Positions 1 to 9,105 of a stretch of DNA of 64,000 nucleotides are shown here, piece after piece (position 1 is the first letter of the stretch; every line of letters begins with the position of its first letter). The position numbers were made by a program, and so were the translations under genes. The stretch lies in NCBI GenBank assembly GCA_947561585.1, contig CANNZV010005055.1:1-64000 (forward strand), read 5' to 3'. The stretch is from Caprella mutica. Taxonomy: Eukaryota; Arthropoda; Malacostraca; Amphipoda; Caprellidae. The notes under the pieces were generated by a model. That model made no database searches and was not told the origin of the DNA. It was given only the letters and a program-made list of their open reading frames with translations.

Positions 1-11
1 TGAGATATGAA

Positions 12-161
12 TTATTCCTCCACCGCGTCCAACAAATACTCTTCGATCAGCTCAAGAATACCTGTTTCATCTTCAGGCCCCACGCCAATGAACGGACGTG
101 CAGGGATGTTTCCCCACGGAATGCCGTCACCTAATGCGCCCCGCTCTGCTCCGAAATACAT
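12..161 (-). pseudogene. C-terminal remnant of a phage virion morphogenesis (gpG-like tail completion) protein
   Basis: A 49-codon reading frame runs from an ATG at 161 to a TAA at 12-14. Its product contains IPWGNIPARPFIGVG followed by an acidic tail (PEDETGILELIEEYL). That pattern matches the C-terminal end of Mu-like gpG/virion morphogenesis proteins, where an IPARPF motif precedes an acidic helix. The open frame also continues upstream of the ATG (codons for TNAIQSAV), so the homologous stretch starts inside the neighbouring gene and the ATG is probably not a true start. The full family is about 150 residues, so most of the protein is missing. The start overlaps the stop of the repeat protein by one base (TGATG). 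I infer a prophage fragment joined to a host gene; the rest of any prophage would lie to the left of the window. Confidence 0.6.
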
Positions 162-871
162 CACAGCTGACTGAATGGCGTTTGTCCACGAATGGCAAAG
201 CTGCTGTTATCGCCACCGCTCTCGCTGTGATCCTGCCATGTCACCACAAACCGCCCGTCCGGCAGGGTGGTGACCGACGGGGCCTGCTGGTCGTTCGTCG
301 TTGTCGTGTTGACCAGGAATTCACTGCCCGAGGTCGTGCCATCGGCATTCATCACCTGGCCACGAATGGCGGCACCGCTGGTATCGCCGCCGCTCTGGCT
401 GAAATCCGTCCATGTCACCACAAACCGCCCGTCCGGCAAGGCGATGACCGAGGGCTCGGTCTGATTGCCCGTCGTCGTCGTGTTGACCAGAAATTCCGTG
501 CCTGAAGGCGTGCCATCGCCATTCATCACCTGTCCGCGAATGGCGCCGCCGCTGGTATCACCACCGCTCGCGCTGTTATCCTCCCATGTCACCACAAACC
601 GACCGTCCGGAAGACCGGTGACCGAAGGGACTATCTGATTGTCCGTCGTTGTCGTATTGACCAGAAATTCACTGCCCGAGACCGTGCCATCGGCATTCAT
701 CACCTGTCCGCGAATGGCGCTGCCGTTGGTATCGCCGCCGCTCGCGCTGCCATCCTCCCATGTCACCACAAACCGCCCGTCCGTCAGGGCAGTGACCGAG
801 GGCGATGTCTGACGGTTCGCCGTTGTTGTGTTGACCAGGAATTCTGAACCGGATTGTACAGGTGTTGACAT
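161..871 (-). CDS. Truncated repeat protein (four 58-residue VNTTT/DGRFVVTW repeats)
   Basis: The 236-residue product has a seven-residue leader and then 3.8 tandem repeats of 58 residues. Each repeat carries EFLVNTTT, PSV-x-LPDGRFVVTW, SGGDT and AIRGQVMNADGT. Such repeats occur in very large secreted or surface RTX-like proteins of Rhodobacteraceae, often with C-terminal calcium-binding or sorting domains. None of those domains is present: the last repeat stops matching right after AIRGQ (near base 182) and ends in an unrelated TPFSQL tail that reads into phage-derived sequence. A purine-rich AAAAGGAT lies just before the ATG at 871. No signal peptide is visible; type I export substrates lack one. 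It is probably the N-terminal stub of a longer protein. Confidence 0.6.
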   Translation of the reverse strand: MSTPVQSGSEFLVNTTTANRQTSPSVTALTDGRFVVTWEDGSASGGDTNGSAIRGQVMNADGTVSGSEFLVNTTTTDNQIVPSVTGLPDGRFVVTWEDNSASGGDTSGGAIRGQVMNGDGTPSGTEFLVNTTTTGNQTEPSVIALPDGRFVVTWTDFSQSGGDTSGAAIRGQVMNADGTTSGSEFLVNTTTTNDQQAPSVTTLPDGRFVVTWQDHSESGGDNSSFAIRGQTPFSQL

Positions 872-1307
872 AAGATTATCCTTTTAGCGCGGCTTTGATC
901 GGTAGGTACGTCACGAAAGTAAAAGCAAATCTTCCCAAAAGGTTAATGAGCGCAGATAAAACGTGTCAAGCTTCTGGCGACCCCCAAAATGTGTCAGGCC
1001 AGACTTGCAGCTTCGGCTGGGACGCAACGGTCCGCATACGGCCCATTCAAGCGATTGCTGCACCCTCAAACCAATGGATGGCAATGGCGGGTTTGTCCCG
1101 TGTTGTACGAATTTGCCTTTCAGTTTTTTCTTGGCTCCAGTGACAAGCCGCTCCAACGATTTGTACCGCAGTGTCTTAAGATCTTAACGAATGACGTCAG
1201 ACAATAGGTTTGGATCGGCGAGATCATTCGAGGGCATCGACCGATCCAACAGAGCAAACCCCGCGCCAAAGTCACATGTTGATTTTCGGCTTGGTCCTGT
1301 TGACGTG
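872..1307. other. Intergenic stretch, no supported gene
   Basis: These 436 bases separate the repeat-protein start from the end of the winged-helix/TPR regulator. Several short open frames exist on both strands, but none has a recognisable product, good start signal or domain. The stretch should contain the promoter of the repeat protein, but I could not pick out convincing -35/-10 boxes. Confidence 0.5.
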
Positions 1308-2833
1308 CTAGCCGTCAGGTATGCCCGCTTGCCTAAGCGCTTCGGCGAACGTGTCGGCCACGGGAAACTGCCCAATCATCGAAAGCCTGCGCCATCCTGC
1401 GATGGTTGTGCGCGGGTCGACCTCTATAAGGCGCTGCGCCAAGGCTTGCGCGTTTTTGCGATTGCCTTTCAGAGCTTCCGTAATGAGTTTCAAACGGATC
1501 GCTGGCGGAAAGTTAGGTAAGATATTCAGAGATACATCAATGCTTTCCGTATTGCTCTTTCATACTCACCGGCCGCATTGAACGCGCCCGTGGCAAGATA
1601 CAAATGATGTGCAACGTTTGGGTGATTTGCGGACAGCTTAAGGGCCATTTCAACGTTGGACAGCCCCTGAGACACTCGGCCATCATAGACATCCATTGAC
1701 CCCAATAGCAGGCGTATCTTGTAGGCATTTGGATTGAAGGACAACGCCCGTCCAAAGAAATAGCGCGCAGTAGTTGCGTCGCCATCTAGCGCGAGTTTTG
1801 AACTTGCCATAACGGAAAGAGCCATAATGCAATTTGCGTCCATGCTAAGGGACTCTTCTGCCAAAAGCTGGCTTTGACGGACAAGGTCAACGTTATCCAG
1901 ATCAGGGGTCCGCACAGCCTTGAAGAAATGCCACAACCCATTGGCAGCCAATAGCACTGGTTCTGGCTTTGAACCGCCTTCAAGGCTGCAAAGGAGCGAG
2001 CGCGCCTTTTGAAACTTTCCTGCGTCTTCGTGATGCATGTACTCCAAGCTGGTGGTGAAAACTGTATGGCTCTTGAGGTCAGTCAACCTCAGGCTTCTTT
2101 CTTTCCTCAGCTCGGCACCCAGAACGGCCCGATGAACCTTGGATGTAACGCCCACCAACGCAGCGATGTCATGGACGATATCGGATACAAGTATATCTGT
2201 TACTTCGGTCCAAATGACGTGAAGGCTTTCAACTTCGATCAGTTCCATCCGCAAAAGGACAGTTTCTGATTGGACGGCCAAAGAGCCCCGCAAAACGTAG
2301 TCAACGCCGCTACCGGTCCTAAGGTCGTCATTCCAGGTGTCGGATTCTGCAAATCGTCTGGCAGACAGTGAAGAAATCACAGACAGTATCCCGCTTCGCG
2401 CGAGGTTTTGAGTAAGGTCATCGGCCACCAAATCGCGCAGTGGCAAGGTCGATTGTGCGTCGCCAATTATGGCAAAGGGAAATACCGCAATCATCGGGTT
2501 GAGTTTTTGCGGGGCGCCTGTTTCTTCTTCAGGCTTTGCCACGAGCCGAAAGCCCCGCCCATGGACAGTCTTCAATTTGTCTTGGGCAGTGGGGCCCAAG
2601 GCCCGTCGTATTTCGGATATACACTGCGTGAGGCTGTCATCCGACACACATAGCCCAGACCAAACATCATCAAAAATTGTGTCGCGTGATACAATTTGGT
2701 CAGCATTGCGCGCCAGAAGCATCAGGACTTCGATCGACTTTTTCCGCAGGTGCACGACGCTTCCAGCCGGATCAATCAATTCTTCATCGTCTATGGAGAA
2801 TACAAACCCACCAATATCTATTTTACGATCCAA
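1308..2833 (-). pseudogene. Winged-helix DNA-binding / TPR regulator, frameshifted near its C-terminus
   Basis: The N-terminal ~90 residues form an OmpR/CadC-type winged helix (VVHLRKKSIEVLMLLARNA, DDSLTQCISEIRRALG, VHGRGFRLV). A central part resembles the adenylate-cyclase-associated TPR region (MIAVFPF, YVLRGSL), with TPR-like helices after residue ~230. The frame ends early at 1526. A second frame (1308-1541) continues exactly the expected C-terminus (ALAQRLIEVDPRTTIAGWRR ... ALRQAGIPDG), so one base is missing around 1540-1545. Either the gene is broken or the sequence has an error. A TTG at 2833 preceded by AAGGGGAC is my preferred start; a GTG at 2860 is the alternative. It follows the haem protein gene by a few tens of bases and is probably co-transcribed with it. 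Target genes are unknown. Confidence 0.65.
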
Positions 2834-2872
2834 GCAGCGTCCCCTTCTTCTGCATGGCACCAGCAGCCGCGT

Positions 2873-4189
2873 TTATTCCTTGCCAAGGAATTGGAAGGTG
2901 ATCGGCCATAGAAAATCGAGTTGTTGATAATCGTACCCGCCCTTGCCCGAGCCGGATCCAACAAGCACGTTAAGAATTGAAGGTGGTAGTTTTCCAGCCA
3001 CCAATGGGAATGCTTCATTAAAGTCGGAAGATTCCGCAAAAAAGCGTTTGGATTCTGGATCAAAGGCGGCAGTCGCATGACACGCGTGACAAGAAGCACT
3101 AAATGCCGTCCACGTCTGCGGTGTTTTGAACTGTGGAAACTGAGTGATCCCACCGCCGGCGAAATTTTCCAATTTTGAATTGCCAAGGATCGCGTTGCCA
3201 CCGCTGGGCAGAGTAAAGCTGGATTGCGTTCCGCTAAGCCGATAGTTTTTCAGTCGCGGATCACCGGTATCGCCAATGAACCTGCTGAAGACATCTATGA
3301 ATTCCGGGCTCAGGGCATCGCGCCCCGTGATCATTGACCACACATTTTCCAAACCTGGGTTGGTGTTCAGCTCAAATGTGGCCCAGAACCAACTTGGCGT
3401 TTCAGACACAAACGGATCGTCGGGTGTCGGCTGCAACTTAACCATAATGTGCAAGCCGGTCATCGGGATGGATTCAGTCGCGCCGGGCGATACAACAACA
3501 TTGTCCCAGACCGCTTGGGCTTGGTAATTCAAAGGGCCACCCGTTCCCGGTGTCCCGTTTAGCTTTTCGATGCAGTCTTTGGCGATGAACACGCCTTTCA
3601 CGCCAATCGCTCCAACTGGCATGTCGACCCGGTTGTTTGGCTGAGCGTTCAGATAGTCAGCCAAGGCATCAATGCTATAGATTTTCAGGTCTTGGTTCAG
3701 ATAGTCAAAACCAATGTCGTTGCGGGTTACGGCCTGCGGTGGGAAATCGCGGGGGCATTCAGTGTCAGCATCGGCGGCAAGTTGAAAATCGACGCCATTC
3801 GAACGCTTTGCCTTGTTCACGACAGAATGCGCTCGCTCTCTCGCGGCGTTAGATGCAGGAGGCGAAAATGTTTCGTTGTTCGTGTGCCAGGTCAGCCATT
3901 CCATAACATGGCCGCTGTCGGCTGGCGCACGTTTGACCAGCCTTGCGAAATACATCCAAGCGACCAGTGACCTTGCCTCGGCCGAGCTGTGCCGGCCAAA
4001 AGCCAAGGGTTGTGCGATCTGAATTGCAAATTCTTTATCTGGCATATCCAGCCAGACATCTGCAATTGACAGCAGAGCTTCGGGATTACCTTCCGCGTCC
4101 AGTATGTCGTCAATCGGACCCTGCGAATGCGCGTTTGTAGCAGCCAAGCTAATAAAACCGGCCAACATCATTGGCTTCAAAAAAGTCAT
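2873..4189 (-). CDS. Exported protein with a single c-type haem motif
   Basis: The 438-residue product begins with a signal peptide (MTFLKPMMLAGFISLAATNAHS) and carries one CHACH haem-attachment motif at residues 367-371, so it should be a periplasmic c-type-haem protein. The rest resembles large uncharacterised cytochrome-c-family proteins seen with hydrolytic or oxidative systems; I cannot name a substrate. I chose the ATG at 4189 because it starts the signal peptide; an in-frame ATG 57 bases upstream would add a Cys/Pro-rich leader. A run of eight G lies just upstream of the start. A putative TPR regulator follows on the same strand, suggesting a sensor/regulator pairing. Confidence 0.6.
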   Translation of the reverse strand: MTFLKPMMLAGFISLAATNAHSQGPIDDILDAEGNPEALLSIADVWLDMPDKEFAIQIAQPLAFGRHSSAEARSLVAWMYFARLVKRAPADSGHVMEWLTWHTNNETFSPPASNAARERAHSVVNKAKRSNGVDFQLAADADTECPRDFPPQAVTRNDIGFDYLNQDLKIYSIDALADYLNAQPNNRVDMPVGAIGVKGVFIAKDCIEKLNGTPGTGGPLNYQAQAVWDNVVVSPGATESIPMTGLHIMVKLQPTPDDPFVSETPSWFWATFELNTNPGLENVWSMITGRDALSPEFIDVFSRFIGDTGDPRLKNYRLSGTQSSFTLPSGGNAILGNSKLENFAGGGITQFPQFKTPQTWTAFSASCHACHATAAFDPESKRFFAESSDFNEAFPLVAGKLPPSILNVLVGSGSGKGGYDYQQLDFLWPITFQFLGKE

Positions 4190-4493
4190 TTGGGCCCCCC
4201 CCGGCGGACAAAGACATCCGCAGGGCAGACTAGGACTGATCATCAAAATGGGTCAAGTGAATTTAGAAATCCGGTCAGCGGGCCAAGTTAGGTTGGTTCA
4301 CTGCAGATTTTCGGGCTTGGGCCATAGCATAAACACCACGGACCATGATCAGCACGCCAAAAGAATTTGGACCCCGCAGGGATTGGCGCATTGTTGGGAT
4401 GGCCTCCAAAGCCCTAGATTCAACTACGCAATCGGGCGCTGAAATCCAGCGCCCGGTGCCCTATTGTGAGTGTCGTTCTCGAACGTTTTGACC
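4190..4493. other. Intergenic stretch upstream of the haem-protein operon
   Basis: About 300 bases hold no supportable gene on either strand. A TTGACC hexamer on the minus strand (near 4256) could be a -35 element for the downstream operon, but no good -10 box sits at the right spacing. Confidence 0.4.
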
Positions 4494-4859
4494 TTAGCAG
4501 CCGCAGTTGAACGATACGCCATTGTCGTTGTTGTCCGAGCTAAACTGTGCACGGTCTGCGGGATGATACCCACCGGTCCCATTTGCGTTGCGGAAGTTGG
4601 CCCGGCATCCGGAAGGCACCCGAACGGATGACACGCGACCCGCCCACTGAGGTGCGTTAAACACTTTGCCGTTGCCAAGCACTGGCGCGCTGCCGTTCGT
4701 GACCAAATTGTCAGGTGCGTGCAAGCCGAAGGATTCGCCCTGAAAATCGAAATGTTCATAGAAAACGCATGTCTTGGGGTGAGGCGCGCTTTGAGCCGCT
4801 GCCATACCTCCAACCATTGCAAGCGACAGGGCGGCGAGTGCTGTTTTTGTAATGTTCAT
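4494..4859 (-). CDS. Small secreted beta/gamma-crystallin or peptidase-inhibitor-I36-like protein
   Basis: The 121-residue product has a signal peptide (MNITKTALAALSLAMVGGMAAAQ). The mature domain is Cys- and aromatic-rich: CVFYEHFDFQGESFGL near its start, a GRVSSVRVPSGCRANF stretch, and a C-terminal FNCGC. The F-x-G-x-S/F pattern followed by a W-x-G-R-V-S-S segment is typical of the small crystallin-fold / I36 family. It should be exported to the periplasm or medium. The ATG at 4859 is preferred over one 63 bases upstream because it begins the signal peptide and has AGGAA nine bases before it. Its partner or target is unknown. Confidence 0.6.
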   Translation of the reverse strand: MNITKTALAALSLAMVGGMAAAQSAPHPKTCVFYEHFDFQGESFGLHAPDNLVTNGSAPVLGNGKVFNAPQWAGRVSSVRVPSGCRANFRNANGTGGYHPADRAQFSSDNNDNGVSFNCGC

Positions 4860-5502
4860 TTGTCTATTCCTATTTTGAAACGCTGGATTTTCCAGCTGTT
4901 GGGCAAATGCGGCGGTTCCCAATCATCTTGAGATCAAGTTTTGCCGCAGGCGTTCGGCCTTCTCGATCGAAGAGCCAATTCTTTCAGTCAGGCCAAACCT
5001 GCGAACGTACCCGTGTTTCTTCCGAAGGTGCCGTTCCGGTGAGTGGATTGCGAGTTGGCAGAGTTGCAACAACCAGTTCTTGGACGATACGAAAAACCCG
5101 CGTTTGCCGGGGGAGTGTCGAACGCACGAACAGTCGCCGCCTTAACCCTTGAATGCTTTCTCCTTGACTGAGTTGCGTTGCCTCTTGTGGCCTGCAACCG
5201 GTCTAAGGAAATCTGCATTTCAGGTCCTGAGAAGTTTCCGAAGAAAATGCGAAAGTGAAGCGCTTTGAAGCGCAAATCATTGATTTTCAATGTAAAAAAT
5301 TCGCCACCGATTGAACAATCAAGCAGCCATCTGAAAGTTTTCTATGCGATTTTCATAGAGTAAGCCGTGCGCCTAAACCGTTTTCCAAAGTCTGGGTGCA
5401 GACCTCGGGTTTTCGGCACAGATCGGTATCGCGTCGACGACCTTGGGCACATGCGTCATCCGGCAACTGCCTAAGCGAAATCAAAGCCATAATCAGGGCT
5501 GG
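4860..5502. other. Intergenic stretch with no supported gene
   Basis: About 640 bases between the small secreted protein and the bisphosphatase. A 100-codon minus-strand open frame (4988-5290) has no recognisable motifs and no ribosome-binding site, so I do not call it. The right-hand 200 bases are richer in A+T. A weak hairpin (AGCC ... GGCT followed by TTTGATTT on the minus strand, about 5480-5500) could end transcription of the fbp operon, but the stem has only four pairs. Confidence 0.4.
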
Positions 5503-6480
5503 CTATGCTTGACCGACCAAGGCGTCGAAATAGTCGACTTCGTGCTGCGCGCCCAGAATGACGGTTGTCCGCTGATGGGCTGATTCAACGCCGACATCCA
5601 ACAGATTCAATTCCCCGTTTGACGCCCGTCCACCCGCCGCCTCGGCAATCATCGCCATCGGAAAAGCTTCATAAAGCAACCGCAGCTTGCCGCCTTGCTC
5701 TTGGTTTTCGGCATCAACAGGATACAAGAATACCCCGCCGCGCGTGAGTATCCGATGCACGTCGGCGACCATAGATGCGGTCCAACGCATATTGAATGCC
5801 TTACCTCTCGGGCCTGCGGGTCCGGCGACGCAGCTTTCTACGTAATCCGACACCCGCGCATCCCAATGGCGTGACCGCGACATGTTGATCGCGAATTCGC
5901 AAGCCTCGGCAGGAATACGCATGTCTGGTTGCGTCAAAACATAGTCCTCAGCAGAGACATCAAGCGTGAAACCAACAACCTGCGCTCCAAAGGTCAAAAC
6001 CAACATCGTTGAAGGCCCATAGATCGCATAGCCCGCGCATTCGAGGGATCGACCATTGGGGAAAGGATCAAGATCATCGGCCAAGCGAGATACGGAAAAG
6101 ATCGAACCGACAGACAGATTGACGTCCAGATTCGAGGATCCATCAAGCGGATCATAAGCAACGACAAAATCGCCGCCCTGCCCCGGCTTCAGGGTTGTGA
6201 TTTCTTCAACTTCTTCCGAGATCAGAACAGAAACTCTGTCATTCTGCGCGCAGGACGAACGAAAGATATCTTCGGCAATCAGATCTATCGGTTTTTGCAC
6301 TTCGCCCTGCGGATTAATCGTGTCCGAAAAACCTTGGTTCCCGTCCAGCGCCGCATCCCGCACCACTTGCGATATTTTCCAACAGGCGCTCGCGATACGA
6401 TCAACAAGGTCAATTAGATTAGGGTCGCTTACCTTGGCTTCGAGGTAAGCGCCCAACGTCGTCCCTGTCATTTCGATCAC
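5503..6480 (-). CDS. fbp: Class I fructose-1,6-bisphosphatase
   Basis: The enzyme hydrolyses fructose-1,6-bisphosphate to fructose-6-phosphate in the cytosol. The 325-residue product has the metal-binding core of class I FBPases: EE at residues 89-90, the DPLDGSSN motif at 110-117, and GGVFLYP around residue 250. Length is normal for the family; some members also act on sedoheptulose bisphosphate. Its ATG overlaps the kinase stop (ATGA), so it is translationally coupled to the dihydroxyacetone-type kinase. I infer that trioses made by the kinase branch are condensed and dephosphorylated toward hexose here. It is the last gene of a seven-gene transporter operon. Confidence 0.93.
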   Translation of the reverse strand: MIEMTGTTLGAYLEAKVSDPNLIDLVDRIASACWKISQVVRDAALDGNQGFSDTINPQGEVQKPIDLIAEDIFRSSCAQNDRVSVLISEEVEEITTLKPGQGGDFVVAYDPLDGSSNLDVNLSVGSIFSVSRLADDLDPFPNGRSLECAGYAIYGPSTMLVLTFGAQVVGFTLDVSAEDYVLTQPDMRIPAEACEFAINMSRSRHWDARVSDYVESCVAGPAGPRGKAFNMRWTASMVADVHRILTRGGVFLYPVDAENQEQGGKLRLLYEAFPMAMIAEAAGGRASNGELNLLDVGVESAHQRTTVILGAQHEVDYFDALVGQA

Positions 6481-8096
6481 CGCGCGAGGTGTTCGAACAA
6501 TCGCGCCACCGCTTCTGCCCCCGGATCGACGTGTCCCTCCAGTTGCTCTGCGTTGATATAGCTAGCGCGGCCAGCTTTGGCCGACGTCAACTTGGCAGTA
6601 TAGTCGGCACCTTTGCGCGCCGCTATCGCTGCGGACGCCGTCCCGTCATTCAATGCGTCCAAAGCAGGCAACAACGCATCGACCATCGTCCGATCACCGG
6701 GATTTGCGCCGCCAATCTGGCGCATCCGGTCAAGACCGGTGCGCAGCGCGTCTTTCATCGGCAATCCAGATGAAGAGGCATCGCCAGCAGCGGCAAAGAA
6801 GATCGCAAGCAAGACGCCCGATGACCCGCCCATGGTTTGGCTCAGTTCCAAACCAATCGCACGGTAAAGCTGAGTGTGATCCGCCAAAGGCAGCGTGTCC
6901 ATCGCATCGATCAGCGCCCTTGACGCACCCGCCAAAGTCGACCCGGTATCGCCGTCACCAGATTTTGCATCCAATGTGTTCAAATCGGCCTCGGCATCGA
7001 TCAGCACCTGACAACATCCCGTCAAGAACGCTTTCGTTGCAGCATGCGCCGAAGCGGGCGCACGGATTGGCGACAATCCATCCGGCAATGGCAGAACCGC
7101 TGGTTGGCTGACCTTGTTGATGCCCGGCCAAGCAGGAGCATCGACCGATTGGGCCAGATGTTCCTCGTCGCCATTTGCAAGTTCCAACAACGAGATCGAG
7201 AAACCATGCATATCCAGCGCCGTCATCATGGCATCTGGCCCAACGACATGGCGAATATGAGACCCCAATTCAGACTTCAGCAAGCTATTGGTCAGGATCG
7301 ACATTTCGAGGCACGATGCACCACCCAGGTTATTGACCAACGCCACATGTGGCGTCTTTGGCATGCCTTCGGCCAGTTTTTCGGCGATCTTGGAAACCGC
7401 ATCGGCCGCGCCATTGGACGCAACCTGTTCAACGCCAGCTTCGCCGTGGATTCCAAGGCCCAATTCGGCCATGCCATGCGGAATGCGGTTTTCCTTGAGT
7501 GACCCGGGCACAGTGCAGGTATCAAGTGACATCCCAATCGAACGGGTCGACTTGATAACGCGCTCTGCCGCAAGGGCACAAGCCTCAAGATTGGCACCAT
7601 TTTCCGCCATGGCGCCAGCAATCTTGTGCACGAACAACGTCCCCGCAACCCCACGCGCCTGCGGCAGATCTGGCAAGGCAACATCGTCATCCACGATGAC
7701 CATGCTGACCTTATGACCAAATGCCCGCGCACGTTCGGCTGCGAGACCAAAGTTCAGCCGATCACCTGTATAATTTTTGACAATCAACAAGCAACCGGCT
7801 GGGCCGGTAACGGCGAGGATGCCGGCCAACACTGCGTCAACTGACGGAGACGCGAACACATCGCCACAAACCGCCGCCGTCAACATTCCCTTACCCACAA
7901 AACCCGCATGCGCAGGTTCGTGCCCTGAACCACCTCCGGACACCAAGGCAACCTTGGACTTGTCCCAGTCGGATCGCACAACAACCCGGATGTGGGGATA
8001 GCCATCAAGGCGCGTCAACTTGCCATCAGACGCCAAAATCGTACCGTCGATCGCGTCGGTGACCATGTCTTCTTTTTCATTGATGAAGTGCTGCAA
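6477..8096 (-). CDS. Fused DhaK-DhaL dihydroxyacetone-type kinase (ATP-dependent)
   Basis: The N-terminal half is DhaK-like: GGGSGHEPAH at residues 54-63, then GKGMLTAAVCGDVFASPS and the GLGIHGEAG segment that carries the substrate-binding His. The C-terminal half is DhaL-like, with the nucleotide-binding SGDGDTGSTLAGA and MGGSSGV loops. One-chain kinases of this layout use ATP directly rather than a phosphotransferase. Relatives act on dihydroxyacetone or on erythruloses (DerK/LerK), so the ketose is not fixed by sequence. I chose a TTG start at 8096: it has an excellent AAGGGGAG site, lies 13 bases after the preceding stop and gives the usual N-terminus. Earlier starts would lie inside the ATPase gene. 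Confidence 0.85.
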   Translation of the reverse strand: MQHFINEKEDMVTDAIDGTILASDGKLTRLDGYPHIRVVVRSDWDKSKVALVSGGGSGHEPAHAGFVGKGMLTAAVCGDVFASPSVDAVLAGILAVTGPAGCLLIVKNYTGDRLNFGLAAERARAFGHKVSMVIVDDDVALPDLPQARGVAGTLFVHKIAGAMAENGANLEACALAAERVIKSTRSIGMSLDTCTVPGSLKENRIPHGMAELGLGIHGEAGVEQVASNGAADAVSKIAEKLAEGMPKTPHVALVNNLGGASCLEMSILTNSLLKSELGSHIRHVVGPDAMMTALDMHGFSISLLELANGDEEHLAQSVDAPAWPGINKVSQPAVLPLPDGLSPIRAPASAHAATKAFLTGCCQVLIDAEADLNTLDAKSGDGDTGSTLAGASRALIDAMDTLPLADHTQLYRAIGLELSQTMGGSSGVLLAIFFAAAGDASSSGLPMKDALRTGLDRMRQIGGANPGDRTMVDALLPALDALNDGTASAAIAARKGADYTAKLTSAKAGRASYINAEQLEGHVDPGAEAVARLFEHLAR

Positions 8097-8109
8097 GTCT
8101 TCTCTCCCC

Positions 8110-9105
8110 TTAAGCGACACGAGCGCCAGCGGCGTCGAAGTAATATGGATTGTTAGGGCGGATCTTGATGATATCGCCGCCATTCAGGTGCGTGTGGGCG
8201 TCCGTTACCGTGACAATCTCGTGGTCTTTGAAAACCAGATGAAGCCGCGTTTGATCACCCAATCGTTCGACACGGGTAACCATGCTGTCTTCCCCCTCAC
8301 CCTGAACAATGTGTTCTGGCCGCAATCCGATGCTTTGCGCACCGTTTGGGGCGCCGCCGAACACATCCGCCGGAAGAACATTGATCCGTGGCTGGCCCAG
8401 ACGGCTTGCTGCGTAAACGCTCACCGGGTTCTCATAAATCTCACGCGGCGTACCGAACTGCACAAGCTTTCCGTCATCAAGCACGCCAACATGCGTCGCC
8501 ATCGTCATCGCTTCGATCTGGTCATGGGTCACATAGAGCAATGTCGCGCCCGAGTTGGCCTGGATACTCTTCAACTCCACGCGCAAGTCTGACCGCAACT
8601 TGGCGTCCAGGGAGCTCAGCGGTTCGTCCATAAGATAGACCGAAGGCTGGCGCACAAGCGCACGACCGATTGAGACCCGCTGCATTTCGCCGCCCGACAA
8701 TGCCGTGGCTTTGTTGTCCAGCTTGTGACTGATCTGAAGCACCTCGGCCACTTCGCCAACTTTCTTTACAATCTCGGCGTGTGGCGTTTGCAGGATTGGG
8801 GATTTCAACGGAAATTCCAAGTTCTGGCGCACCGTCAAATGTGGATAAAGCGAATACTGCTGGAAGACCATCGCTACGTCGCGTTGCGCCGGTGTCAGCC
8901 CAGCCATATCGCGGCCCCCAATCATGACATTGCCCGCATCTGGTTTGTCCAATCCAGATACCATGCGCAGCGTCGTCGTCTTGCCGGCGCCTGTCGGGCC
9001 TAACAAGACGACAAACGATCCATCTGGAACCGTCATGGTGACATTGTCCAATGCGACATCTTCTCCGAAGGATTTACTGATCCCTGACAGTGAAACCTCA
9101 GCCAT
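8110..9105 (-). CDS. ABC transporter ATPase (second ATPase of a two-ATPase CUT1-type importer)
   Basis: This 331-residue ATPase has Walker A GPTGAGKT (residues 36-43), the signature LSGGEMQRV, Walker B YLMDEPLSSLD and the H-loop VTHD. A C-terminal OB-type regulatory domain includes GLRPEHI. It would energise sugar or polyol uptake at the inner membrane. The ATG at 9105 overlaps the end of the preceding ATPase gene by eight bases; earlier starts would extend into that gene without family support. Two non-identical ATPases in one importer recall the GlpS/GlpT pair of the rhizobial glycerol transporter, suggesting a heterodimeric motor. Confidence 0.9.
   Translation of the reverse strand: MAEVSLSGISKSFGEDVALDNVTMTVPDGSFVVLLGPTGAGKTTTLRMVSGLDKPDAGNVMIGGRDMAGLTPAQRDVAMVFQQYSLYPHLTVRQNLEFPLKSPILQTPHAEIVKKVGEVAEVLQISHKLDNKATALSGGEMQRVSIGRALVRQPSVYLMDEPLSSLDAKLRSDLRVELKSIQANSGATLLYVTHDQIEAMTMATHVGVLDDGKLVQFGTPREIYENPVSVYAASRLGQPRINVLPADVFGGAPNGAQSIGLRPEHIVQGEGEDSMVTRVERLGDQTRLHLVFKDHEIVTVTDAHTHLNGGDIIKIRPNNPYYFDAAGARVA

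Noticed and set aside
161..871. CRISPR-like array of regular repeats
   Set aside because: The 174-bp units keep an open reading frame and encode 58-residue protein repeats; there is no short repeat/unique spacer pattern. No CRISPR array was seen elsewhere in the window.
4988..5290. 100-codon minus-strand open frame between the small secreted protein and fbp
   Set aside because: No ribosome-binding site, signal peptide, motif or family resemblance; composition is like translated non-coding DNA.
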